DNA of 59,250 nt from Rhodanobacteraceae bacterium. GTDB lineage: Bacteria > Acidobacteriota > Terriglobia > Terriglobales > Acidobacteriaceae. This document shows positions 48,301-56,083 of the stretch, piece by piece. The notes under the pieces were generated by a model that had not been told where the DNA came from, did not search any database, and saw only the letters and a program-made list of their open reading frames with translations. Every line of letters begins with the position of its first letter. The first letter of the stretch is position 1. The stretch spans positions 1 to 59,250 of the forward strand of contig CAJCHN010000144.1 of the NCBI GenBank assembly GCA_903970285.1. The letters run 5' to 3'. Both the position numbers and the translations under genes were made by a program.

Positions 48301-51300
48301 TCTCCGGAACGCCACCGTTTCAGTTTGTCTTCGACACCAGCAAGGGATATGAACTGGATCTGAGCGACCCTTCGCTCTTCAACCTGCCATCGCCGCTGGC
48401 AGATCTGCTGAAGATTGCGGGCGCGCGCATTGCGCAGTTCAACCCACTGACGATCGAGATCGACCTGGTCATCAAGCAGGATCTGGGCGTGATCACGGTA
48501 GACGAGTTCCTGATCAAGGTGCCGCTCGAGCAGAATTCAGTACCGATGATTCTGCCTTCGGGCATCCACGTAAACCTGCCCGGAGTGCTGACCGGCGGAG
48601 GCCAGGTCAACATCCAGCAAGGCAGCTTCGAAGGCAGCTTCGACCTTACGCTGGTGGCCTTGTCGCTGCGCGTCGCGGCATCGGTGGGGGTGAGCTCGGT
48701 CACTTCGCCCGACGGCCGGAGTGCGACGGCGTTTTACCTGGGGATGGAGGTCGACTTTCCGACGCCGATCATCCTGGGCGATACCGGGCTGGGCATCTTC
48801 GGGTTTTTCGGATTGTTTGCGATGCACTACATGCGCAACCTGCCGATGGTGCCGGCGGGGGACATCTACGGGCCGGATCTGCAGTGGCTGATTGATGCAA
48901 ATGGGCAGCCGCAGAGTCTACAGCCGCTGCCTGCGAGCAACGATCCGCAGCAAAATCCGGAGAATCAGAACTGGATTCCGAGCCTGGGAAGCTGGGGCTT
49001 CGGGGTGGGTCTGCTGCTGGGAACGGTCGATGGATTCCTGCTGACGATGCGAGGCATGTTCATCCTGACGCTCCCCGGGCCACAGATCATCATCACGATC
49101 AACCTGAAGTTCATTTCGGAGATCGACAGCGCAGACGGCGGAATCGCAACCGACAGCCTTACGGTCGGAATCCTTGGCATCCTCGACCTCGATTTCAACC
49201 TGGGACAGATCACAATCGGCGTGAGCATCAACCTGGCGGTGCAGGATCTGATCTCGATCGTGGTGCCGATCTCGATCTTCTTCAGCTGGACCGATCCCTC
49301 GACCTGGCATTTCTGGCTGGGCACCATCCAGACGCCGATCAGCGCGAACATTCTGGGCATCGTGAAGGGCTCCGGCTACTTCATGTTCGGCGGGCAGGCG
49401 ATTCAGCCGTTTCCGCCAGGGAGCACCGGCAGCCTCCCCGGAGTCGCGGTCGCGGTGGGTTTCTCGGCTTCCATCATCTGGGGCAGTGAGAGCGTCGACA
49501 TCTACCTGGCCGTGGTGGTCACCGCGGACCTGGGGGTGTCGTTCTCGCCTTCGCTCTTCATCAGCGGCGAGATCAGCCTGTCGGGCAAACTGCAGCTGTT
49601 AATCATCTCGATCGGCGCATCAGGGAACTTCCAGATCACGGCGCCGACGCCGTTCTACCTGAATGTGCAGGTCTGCGGCTCGGTTTCGTTCTTCTTCTTC
49701 AGCGTACAGGCGTGCTGCGGGTTTTCGATCGGCTCAAATCCGCCGCCTCCGCCGCCCCCGCCACTGGTAAGCCGCATGTATCTGCAGAGCTATGCGCCGG
49801 TCATTGCGTCCGGCCAGGGTGGAACACGGCCCATCGACGCAAGCCTGGGGAATGGGCTGGAGACGGTTACGACGCCTTCGGCTCTCTCGACCTTGCCCAA
49901 CGGCGCTGTGGCCAATCAACCGCCAAAGCCCGGCTCCGATCCGAACAACCTGGTGGTGGTGCCGATCGACACCGTGCCGGTGCTGCAGTTCGAGTATGCG
50001 GCGGACGCGTCCAGCATCACCAGCACGTTCACCGCAACATTGCCGCAGTGTCCGATGTTCCCCACCAGCGTCGGCGGAATGTCGGTGGGGCTGGGCGGAG
50101 GCCGCACGGCGGTGTATTCGCTCACCAGCCTGAGCATCTCGGCGGTGGACGCTTCGAGTCTGAACCCGGTAACTCCGCCGCTGCCGCCGGGGACGGGCGC
50201 GGTTCCGGTGGTGTGGCGCAAGAATACGCCGGCGAACAACCAGACGGCGACGCGCGTGGACCTCGCGATGTTCAGCCGCGACCCGAACATAGCGAGCCAT
50301 GCGCTGGAGCGCTCGACCACGCTGAATGGGCAGCTGACCTCCATCTGGAGCGGGGTGTGCGATCCGATTGCGCCGCCGGCGTGCGTGCTGTGGACGTTCT
50401 GCAAACAGCCCGTCGCCTACCCGCAGACGACGTGGAATCTGACCGGCATCCCGGTGCCCGATCCTCCGGGAACGACGCGCAGTTCTCCGGTGCCGACAGC
50501 GATGGAGGTGACGGCTCCGTCCTACCACAGTGCAGCCGCGCTGATCGCGGCGTTGAGTCCACTGTTCGGCGGAAACGCCTTCCGGCCGGCACGCGTAATC
50601 GGGCTTGGCAACGAGGACGAGAGCGAGCGGGAGGGTTGCTTCCGCGGGCTGGAACTGCCGGAGATCATCGAAACGAGTCTTTCGCTTTATACCGGACCGC
50701 GCTCCGTGGATGAGCCGGGAGGCGCGCCGATCGTTCAAAATGCGGCGGCGACCGCCCGGCTGCAGGCGCTAGAGGACAGGTGGCGCTGGGTGCGGCTGGA
50801 TGTCGGTGCGTCGACCCAGGTTTCGATGTACATGGCGGTCGACCCGGTGCTGGCAGCGGTCTCCTTCAGCGCATTTGGCGATACGTCGGGTCTTGGTGTT
50901 TTTGATTCGGCATTCGATCTTGACGTCGATCTGGACCTGGTGAAGGCGGCGAACCAGCTGAAACCGGTGCTTCCGGTTGTGCAACAGACTTCGGGGGCGC
51001 AGGCGGATTATGTCGCCTCGGAGATCGTCATCCGCGAGCGCGATGTGAGCGGCGCGATGCTGCGAGAGTCTACGCTGGCATCGCTGAACCCGAATCTGGT
51101 GCTCGGCACGATCGGGCTGCCGGCTGTGTGGACCGACCCGGCGGGACCCTGGTGGAGCGAGATCGCCAAAATTGCGCTCTACTTCAACGCGGCGCTGCAG
51201 AATCTGAGCAAGATTTTTGTGCAATTCACTCCCCTGGCCAGGACCACGGTGGTCGAAGTAGCAGTGGTTGGCCCCGTGTTGCCGGAGCGTCCGACGGTGG

Positions 51301-52586
51301 TGATCGGCGCGGTGCAGGCCTGCTCGCAGGCGGAACAGACGCGCGCACAGGTGGGCCTGGAAGTGCAGACCGGACAGGTCTCTACGCTGGAAGGTTATCT
51401 GAGCGGAGGTGCCACGGTGCCGCTGCTGATCCCGAACACGGCGTACACCATCACGCTGGGGTACAACGTGACCACGACCGAGAAGGATGGAACGCAGACG
51501 AGTTACACGGGCATCGAGCAGGGCTTCACGTTCCAGACCGACAACGTGCCGCCGGCTGCGTTGTCTCCGTGGGTACTGGCGTGCCTGCCCGCGAATCAGG
51601 AGGAGGACGTCTTCTACGAAGATCCTTTGACCATCGCTTTCAACGACAACGAGGCGATCCAGTTGTTTGCTGCCTATGGCGAACAGCTTGTGCTGCAGTT
51701 GCATGCGGCCGACGGACTCGACGATCCGGCGCAGACGGTGAGCGCGAATGCGCAGGTGTCCGGCATCGGGCCGGCGGGGTATGACTCGCTGCTGAACCTG
51801 ATTAACCAGGGGCTGGCGCCTTGCGTGGGCAGCGCAACCAGTTATCTGAACGCGCAATATACCGCTCCGGTGGCGCTGCGGCCGAAGATGGCTTACACGC
51901 TCGACATCGTGATGGATCCTGCGCCTGCGGTGCCGCAGGGCCAGCAGCCGGTCCCGGTAGTGCCGCTGTATCGCACCCGCTTCACCACTTCAAAGTATGC
52001 GAGCCTGGGCGAACTGGCCGCCGAGGTGGGAACAAGCCGGATCCTGCACGGCAACCTGAGCGGACCTCTGACGACGCTGGCCGCATTGATCAGCGGAAAA
52101 TCAACGCAGGTGACGGATCAGGCGATGGAATCCGCCTTCGTAACAGCAGGCGAGCAGGCTCTGCCGGCGCCCGCCGGCAACACCATCACGATCTACTGGA
52201 TTCCGGGTCCGGGCAACGGTCCTTACGTGCCGCACTGCATGCTGATCGACGGGACGGAGCCGCTCTGGCGCTGGCGGCAGGAGCCCTCGCTGGTGCCGGT
52301 CGACCCAAAAGACCCCAGCTTCAACATTGTGCAGATGACTGCTGTGCCGGCGCTCGAAGTCGTCGAATCGAGCGGCACCTCGATCGCGGGTTTCCTCTAC
52401 TCGCCTTCGGGTACGCGGACGGTTGCTTTCTTCAGTGCCGGCTTCTCCCCGCCGGCGGGCGGAGCGACGGTAACGCTCGACCTGCATCGGCCCGCGAGCA
52501 CCGCGTTCAGCCTGCCGGATGTGGCGGCAACCATCGTGGCATTGCCAATCGGGCCGCAGGCGCCATGGGAGGCCGATCATGTCTAA
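45351..52586 (+). CDS. Giant beta-rich protein with Ig-like, OmpA-like and repeat regions (2411 residues)
   Basis: Family not recognised with certainty. No signal peptide is seen (MSASTRSLLLYDLLAPEFLG). Parts in order: an N-terminal beta-rich region (1 to about 340); an Ig-like module (about 345-465, GGTAPYTYAV); another beta module to about 600; an OmpA-like domain (about 610-720, ITIKGQASYEGYEG then NLTLSQRRANV), in which the usual GHTD is GQAS; an Ala/Thr/Pro linker (about 725-757); a long region of amphipathic beta-repeats (758-1463, for example FPTPIILGDTGLGIFGFFGL), reminiscent of DUF6603-like proteins from memory; eight prolines at 1464-1471; and a C-terminal beta half with Ig-like units. 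The start has a GGAGG site. It overlaps the next gene by eight bases. Confidence 0.85.
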   Translation: MSASTRSLLLYDLLAPEFLGGFTFPSYIDSYLSLLAVSGLTMTSDDTAGQYTGGVLYTGTVYFPSAPGSQPPVTQHTDPSGAVFQWSDVNFQFRLRTWREGSSDIQSVVNAVSGITSGSNTIQGLFNNFNPSGSPVAGSPDYPGLRFRLELLVSVLTFHMGSDWVPGVMDATYHVVQDTTSASTDVRILLPKITLCYEQVENFSAAPTFHLDSWGSGGFDAPSDLDSGQLVTMQPPLALNLNKRVAFSVQNILLDLSPNNTPYEILSMFGVGSDFTGVYIKALQFYYSDEDKDFAFNISVQDALISFQGQVWLEAELDLMFDPASHPQSGGLEVTPTFLADNQPLQSNASTQQTADPVDNNNVIYLGGSITAPPNVYIQLQATGGTAPYTYAVDYTSGQGNSNPVHLWDSNQNQAYFTPPTPAPPIANDSGTLVITVTDSTAGTPMKYTNTYTMNIAPAAGAMPDGAPEDSATNPANALATFVADARPTNIPAGYEINFTPSQSSTIETLVITGCPNPKLTVTITPAGGSAGSPQQVNVSASGQAIIEVDPGASIAVSVDYPQQPQPSNTYNLYFNYDGPSSDASVTSYTAGTPSPDDPIFDGNVIPADIQGDGEAHTGGDALTYWVKTALDITQDITIKGQASYEGYEGTAPHNLTLSQRRANVAKAFVDAANPTGTVNATGDGQTAAQSSGSVSNPQDRVATVMGTAVAGQQEWTLTGTLARAASTTPAATPPATQATTPPNTPPAGSNSSKPPSLKRLSFRVRLEKNIPVMLEISGEIDFQQQTQKALQQAPGSDPNGNLNLQNNNPGATSNPNAGPSVLDFLLNVTYDTATCNLTETLTLGSGPAPSNGLLQMTNGPAGSYDTFKNIMGAVMIFTPIINAATTALDPGSAGEWTDIALSLGLPVTIGGLGWINTTKITLYGGTLIARENVPSGPSSTKFTAASLTFDYGVSFRIDVDPLNIHSSRDLSVRYKAFGFSLDFSGTPPFQFVFDTSKGYELDLSDPSLFNLPSPLADLLKIAGARIAQFNPLTIEIDLVIKQDLGVITVDEFLIKVPLEQNSVPMILPSGIHVNLPGVLTGGGQVNIQQGSFEGSFDLTLVALSLRVAASVGVSSVTSPDGRSATAFYLGMEVDFPTPIILGDTGLGIFGFFGLFAMHYMRNLPMVPAGDIYGPDLQWLIDANGQPQSLQPLPASNDPQQNPENQNWIPSLGSWGFGVGLLLGTVDGFLLTMRGMFILTLPGPQIIITINLKFISEIDSADGGIATDSLTVGILGILDLDFNLGQITIGVSINLAVQDLISIVVPISIFFSWTDPSTWHFWLGTIQTPISANILGIVKGSGYFMFGGQAIQPFPPGSTGSLPGVAVAVGFSASIIWGSESVDIYLAVVVTADLGVSFSPSLFISGEISLSGKLQLLIISIGASGNFQITAPTPFYLNVQVCGSVSFFFFSVQACCGFSIGSNPPPPPPPPLVSRMYLQSYAPVIASGQGGTRPIDASLGNGLETVTTPSALSTLPNGAVANQPPKPGSDPNNLVVVPIDTVPVLQFEYAADASSITSTFTATLPQCPMFPTSVGGMSVGLGGGRTAVYSLTSLSISAVDASSLNPVTPPLPPGTGAVPVVWRKNTPANNQTATRVDLAMFSRDPNIASHALERSTTLNGQLTSIWSGVCDPIAPPACVLWTFCKQPVAYPQTTWNLTGIPVPDPPGTTRSSPVPTAMEVTAPSYHSAAALIAALSPLFGGNAFRPARVIGLGNEDESEREGCFRGLELPEIIETSLSLYTGPRSVDEPGGAPIVQNAAATARLQALEDRWRWVRLDVGASTQVSMYMAVDPVLAAVSFSAFGDTSGLGVFDSAFDLDVDLDLVKAANQLKPVLPVVQQTSGAQADYVASEIVIRERDVSGAMLRESTLASLNPNLVLGTIGLPAVWTDPAGPWWSEIAKIALYFNAALQNLSKIFVQFTPLARTTVVEVAVVGPVLPERPTVVIGAVQACSQAEQTRAQVGLEVQTGQVSTLEGYLSGGATVPLLIPNTAYTITLGYNVTTTEKDGTQTSYTGIEQGFTFQTDNVPPAALSPWVLACLPANQEEDVFYEDPLTIAFNDNEAIQLFAAYGEQLVLQLHAADGLDDPAQTVSANAQVSGIGPAGYDSLLNLINQGLAPCVGSATSYLNAQYTAPVALRPKMAYTLDIVMDPAPAVPQGQQPVPVVPLYRTRFTTSKYASLGELAAEVGTSRILHGNLSGPLTTLAALISGKSTQVTDQAMESAFVTAGEQALPAPAGNTITIYWIPGPGNGPYVPHCMLIDGTEPLWRWRQEPSLVPVDPKDPSFNIVQMTAVPALEVVESSGTSIAGFLYSPSGTRTVAFFSAGFSPPAGGATVTLDLHRPASTAFSLPDVAATIVALPIGPQAPWEADHV
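49740..49763 (+). other. Eight-proline hinge in the giant protein
   Basis: Codons for residues 1464-1471 encode eight consecutive prolines, right after a beta-repeat region ending in two cysteines (ACCGFSIGSN). It separates the repeat half from the C-terminal half. Runs this long usually require elongation factor P for efficient translation. Confidence 0.8.
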
Positions 52587-55500
52587 CCGCCTGGTATGGC
52601 CATACGCCTTCACGCTGAAGCTGTCGCAACAGATCACGCCACAACGGCGGCCGATCGTGCTGGGAGACACGGAGGTCAACGACAACAATCCCGGCGGGGA
52701 GCTGGGCATTCCAGTCGATCTCCGCTGGGTGACGATACCTGAGCTTGGCTTCCCGCGCGAGCCGTTCCGGGTGTGGCGGCGCGCGCGCATCAACATTCCG
52801 GCGACCTCCATCCAGATGCTGCTTGCAAGCCCCGCGCAGATTACCGGGGCGAGTGATCTGCCGTTCCGAACCGCCAGCGCAGGTACCATCTACATGGCAG
52901 GGTTTGAGGTAGCGCCGCTGACCGGAGGCGCGCTGGCCCTGGCCCCGTACGACCTGCGCGGAATGACCATTCCGGGCGTCCGCTTCGAAACCCTGTATGC
53001 GCAAAGCTCGATCTTTATCTGCCCGGGGATGGCGGGCCTGAGGGTGGTCGGCCAGGGCACCGTGAGCATCGTGCTGGGCATCGATCAGGAGACCTACGCG
53101 AATCTGCCGGATTGGGAGATCATTCAGGCGGTCGGATTGCCCACCGAGCCGGCCGACAATCTGGGCGCAGCCTACGCCAGCGGCGCGCCGCAGGGGTTCG
53201 ATATTGCGCCGACGACCGGTGTCGTCGCGGCCCGGGCGCGCATGGCGCTGTCGCATCTTTTCCAGAAGCAGCCTCCGTCGAGCGGCGATCCAACCTTCCC
53301 GGTGCCATCGTGGCCGGCATCGGTTCCGGTGAAATACCTCGAAAATCTGCGCTCCGGCATGAATCTCTTCCCCATGATCGTGAGCTGCCTGCAGCATTCG
53401 AACGACTCCAACCCGGCGCAGATGCAATCGGCCTACAAGGAGACGGTGAACAAGCTGGACGGCATTATCCAGGCGAACATCCCTGGGCAGACTCCAAACC
53501 CGGCGCAGACCACCACCGTCGATATCCAGGTGGTCGCGCTGAGCATGATGTCCGTCAGCACAGACTCGGACGCGGCGCTCGCGCTGGGTTACGGGACCGT
53601 GGATATCCCCTTGCTGGACGCCATTGCGGAGGTGCTGGCGTACTACGCAAGCCTGGGCGAGAACCCGGGCACGAGCGTGCTGGAGCGAGTGATCGGTGCA
53701 GTGGTGCAGGCTGAGGAGCGTATTCCGTACGACTACATGGTGACTGCGCCGTACGTGCTGCCGTTCGGCCTGACGATTCAGCTTGCGGCGCTCTCGCAGC
53801 CGTCGCTCGCGGTGCAGCCGATTACGGGCTTCAACGCCGCTCTGCTGAGCAGTCACGCCGTGCTGACGCGCGATACCGGCGCAGAGGTCGCGGTGGAGCT
53901 GACCTGGAATGAGGGGCTGGACCCGCAGGCTGTGGGCATCCTGGTAAGTCGCAGGGCAAACCACTCGGAATACCTGAATACGGCGCGCACGGCGGGGGTG
54001 GGCGGCTACGACCCCTACCTGGGGCTGCCGCCCGCGACGCCGCCAGCCAACGCCAATCCGCAGGACCTGCTGCCAAACCTGAAGGACGCGGCGGGGACCG
54101 CGCCCGTCCAGGGGAGTGCCACCACGCGCTATCTGGCGGCGGGGATCGACGTCTTCGGACGCTGGTCGCCGTGGACCGAGGCAGATATGACGTTGAACGC
54201 GTCTCCGGTGGCGGTGCCGGGGCTCAACAAGGCGTCGTGGATCGCTGGCACTCTGCCCACTTCGGGAACGAAGGTGCCTTACTCGCTGCAACTGGAGGTG
54301 CTGTGGAACTGGGCGGATCGTTCGCCGGGTTCCATTGCGGTCTCGGGCAACTTCGTTCCATTGGGGACGGGACTCGGCCCGGTAGCGTATCTCACGGGGC
54401 TCGCGATGAGCAACGACCAGGCCGCGGGAGCGCCAATCGTGCTCACCTGGGATTACACCGGCTCCGATCCGGCGACGGTCGCACCGGGCGCGATTCTGCC
54501 CACGGCAGATGCCGCGCACCCCGGCAGTACGGTCACGCTACTGAACGACGTCTCCGGGTTGCCGAACAATCAGGTGATGCATTACCTGGTGACGGTGCCG
54601 GGATTTCTGCTCGACTATGCGGACAGCGATCAGATCGCCTTGGCGCTCTATGTGACTGCCACGGAGCGGGTGCAGCCGGGGATCTGGAGCTCGCCCATCG
54701 ATCCGAACGCGCCGTCATCGCCAAATCCGGCCTGGATCGGGCGGGTTGCGGTTGCGGCGAATCCGTTGCCGCCGACCGTCACTTTCAACCCACCGGAGAT
54801 CAGTTGGACGGCGCTGCCGGATGCCTACTCGCTGGCGCATGGGGTGCTGTCATGGTCGGGTGGCGGGCCAGTCGCCGGCTACATGGTGTGGGAGGCGACC
54901 GAGAGCGGGCTGCTGGGTCTGCTGTCCGCACCCGACCCCGGCCCGGCGGACTCGCTGGTGACGCGCGGCACCGCACTGAAGACGTTGATCGCCAGTAACT
55001 TCAATCAATCGCTGCAGGGATTCACAAGGCTAAACACCGATCCAATCACGCAGACCAGCTACGAGGTGGAGGTGCCCGGAAACTCCTCGGTTCTCTACTG
55101 CTACATGGTGTCGGCGGTGAGCAGGCAGGGGGTTGAAACGCAACGCACCGCGCAGAACTCACCGATTGCGGTCTTCGGCGTACCGCAGCGTGTGGTGCCA
55201 AGACTGCCGCGGATGCGGCTGCGTGGATCTGACGCCGGAATGAGCAACGGGATCCAGGTGATCGCGCTCGCAGTGGAAGGCGACGTACTTGCCGGACGGG
55301 TGATCGTGGCGGGATACCGGGTCTTCCGCTGCCGGAGCGCAGCGCTCTCCGCCGATGCGGGTTTGATGGGGCCGCCGGTGTTCCTCGAGGACGATCCCGG
55401 CTGGACACCGTACCGCGAGACGCCGCTGCGCGGAGGCACCACAGCGACGGGCCTCGCCATCCTGGACACCGCTGCCACGCCGAGCTGGTACCCGTGGTAC

Positions 55501-56037
55501 TACCGCGTGCAGGCCATCGGCACCCAGGATCCGGGCAACGGCCTGTACAGCGGCAAGAGCCTGCCGTCGCAGGTGCAATCGGCTTATAACCAGCCGCCGT
55601 CGCCTCCCCTGCTTGCGAATGCCTCGCTGACGCAGGGCTCCGGCGCGGCGCTGCTTACGCTCACCTCCGACCTGCCCATACCGGCAAGCCCGCTCGGGGG
55701 AGCTCTGGTGGAGCTGCTGCAGTCGAGCCCGGATGCAAATCACCCCGGGCGCTTCCTCCTGGTGCCGCTCGACAGCAAAGCGCCCGACGCCATTACCGAA
55801 GGCACTTTGGCGTTACCCACGCCGTGGTGGGCGCCCACGCCAGGGCATCCGTTACCTGGTCACCCAGGCCATCCGTACCGGCCCCCGAGTTCCGGTCCGT
55901 CGCTTGGGCGGTCCGCGCCGACCGCGCAGGGAACCTTCACGCTTTATGTTCTGGTGCCTTACTCAGCTGCCGACCAGAACACATACACCGTTCGTCTTAC
56001 CGATCCACTGGGCCGGCAATCGAGCTACTCGTTCTAG
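52579..56037 (+). CDS. Large beta-rich protein with fibronectin-like modules (1152 residues)
   Basis: Family not recognised. ATG 52579 has a GGGAGG site and overlaps the upstream stop by eight bases, so the two are coupled. No signal peptide is seen (MSNRLVWPYAFTLKLSQQIT). The middle and C-terminal parts look like FnIII/Ig-type beta-sandwiches (VELTWNEGLDPQAVGILVSR, VLSWSGGGPVAGYMVWEATE, VIVAGYRVFRCRS, PWYYRVQAIG). Near the C-terminus is a Pro/Gly/His-rich stretch followed by a last beta module ending in DPLGRQSSYSF. It lies between two other long proteins of the same kind and probably works with them. Confidence 0.82.
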   Translation: MSNRLVWPYAFTLKLSQQITPQRRPIVLGDTEVNDNNPGGELGIPVDLRWVTIPELGFPREPFRVWRRARINIPATSIQMLLASPAQITGASDLPFRTASAGTIYMAGFEVAPLTGGALALAPYDLRGMTIPGVRFETLYAQSSIFICPGMAGLRVVGQGTVSIVLGIDQETYANLPDWEIIQAVGLPTEPADNLGAAYASGAPQGFDIAPTTGVVAARARMALSHLFQKQPPSSGDPTFPVPSWPASVPVKYLENLRSGMNLFPMIVSCLQHSNDSNPAQMQSAYKETVNKLDGIIQANIPGQTPNPAQTTTVDIQVVALSMMSVSTDSDAALALGYGTVDIPLLDAIAEVLAYYASLGENPGTSVLERVIGAVVQAEERIPYDYMVTAPYVLPFGLTIQLAALSQPSLAVQPITGFNAALLSSHAVLTRDTGAEVAVELTWNEGLDPQAVGILVSRRANHSEYLNTARTAGVGGYDPYLGLPPATPPANANPQDLLPNLKDAAGTAPVQGSATTRYLAAGIDVFGRWSPWTEADMTLNASPVAVPGLNKASWIAGTLPTSGTKVPYSLQLEVLWNWADRSPGSIAVSGNFVPLGTGLGPVAYLTGLAMSNDQAAGAPIVLTWDYTGSDPATVAPGAILPTADAAHPGSTVTLLNDVSGLPNNQVMHYLVTVPGFLLDYADSDQIALALYVTATERVQPGIWSSPIDPNAPSSPNPAWIGRVAVAANPLPPTVTFNPPEISWTALPDAYSLAHGVLSWSGGGPVAGYMVWEATESGLLGLLSAPDPGPADSLVTRGTALKTLIASNFNQSLQGFTRLNTDPITQTSYEVEVPGNSSVLYCYMVSAVSRQGVETQRTAQNSPIAVFGVPQRVVPRLPRMRLRGSDAGMSNGIQVIALAVEGDVLAGRVIVAGYRVFRCRSAALSADAGLMGPPVFLEDDPGWTPYRETPLRGGTTATGLAILDTAATPSWYPWYYRVQAIGTQDPGNGLYSGKSLPSQVQSAYNQPPSPPLLANASLTQGSGAALLTLTSDLPIPASPLGGALVELLQSSPDANHPGRFLLVPLDSKAPDAITEGTLALPTPWWAPTPGHPLPGHPGHPYRPPSSGPSLGRSAPTAQGTFTLYVLVPYSAADQNTYTVRLTDPLGRQSSYSF

Positions 56038-56083
56038 AGCATTTCCCTGTGCGAAGAAAGGCTCTGCGGAAGGAAACTCAGTC

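Noticed and set aside
52507..54519. A 670-codon minus-strand frame opposite the second large gene
   Set aside because: Arg/His-rich composition with no motif, and it crosses the junction of two plus-strand genes that are coupled by overlap.
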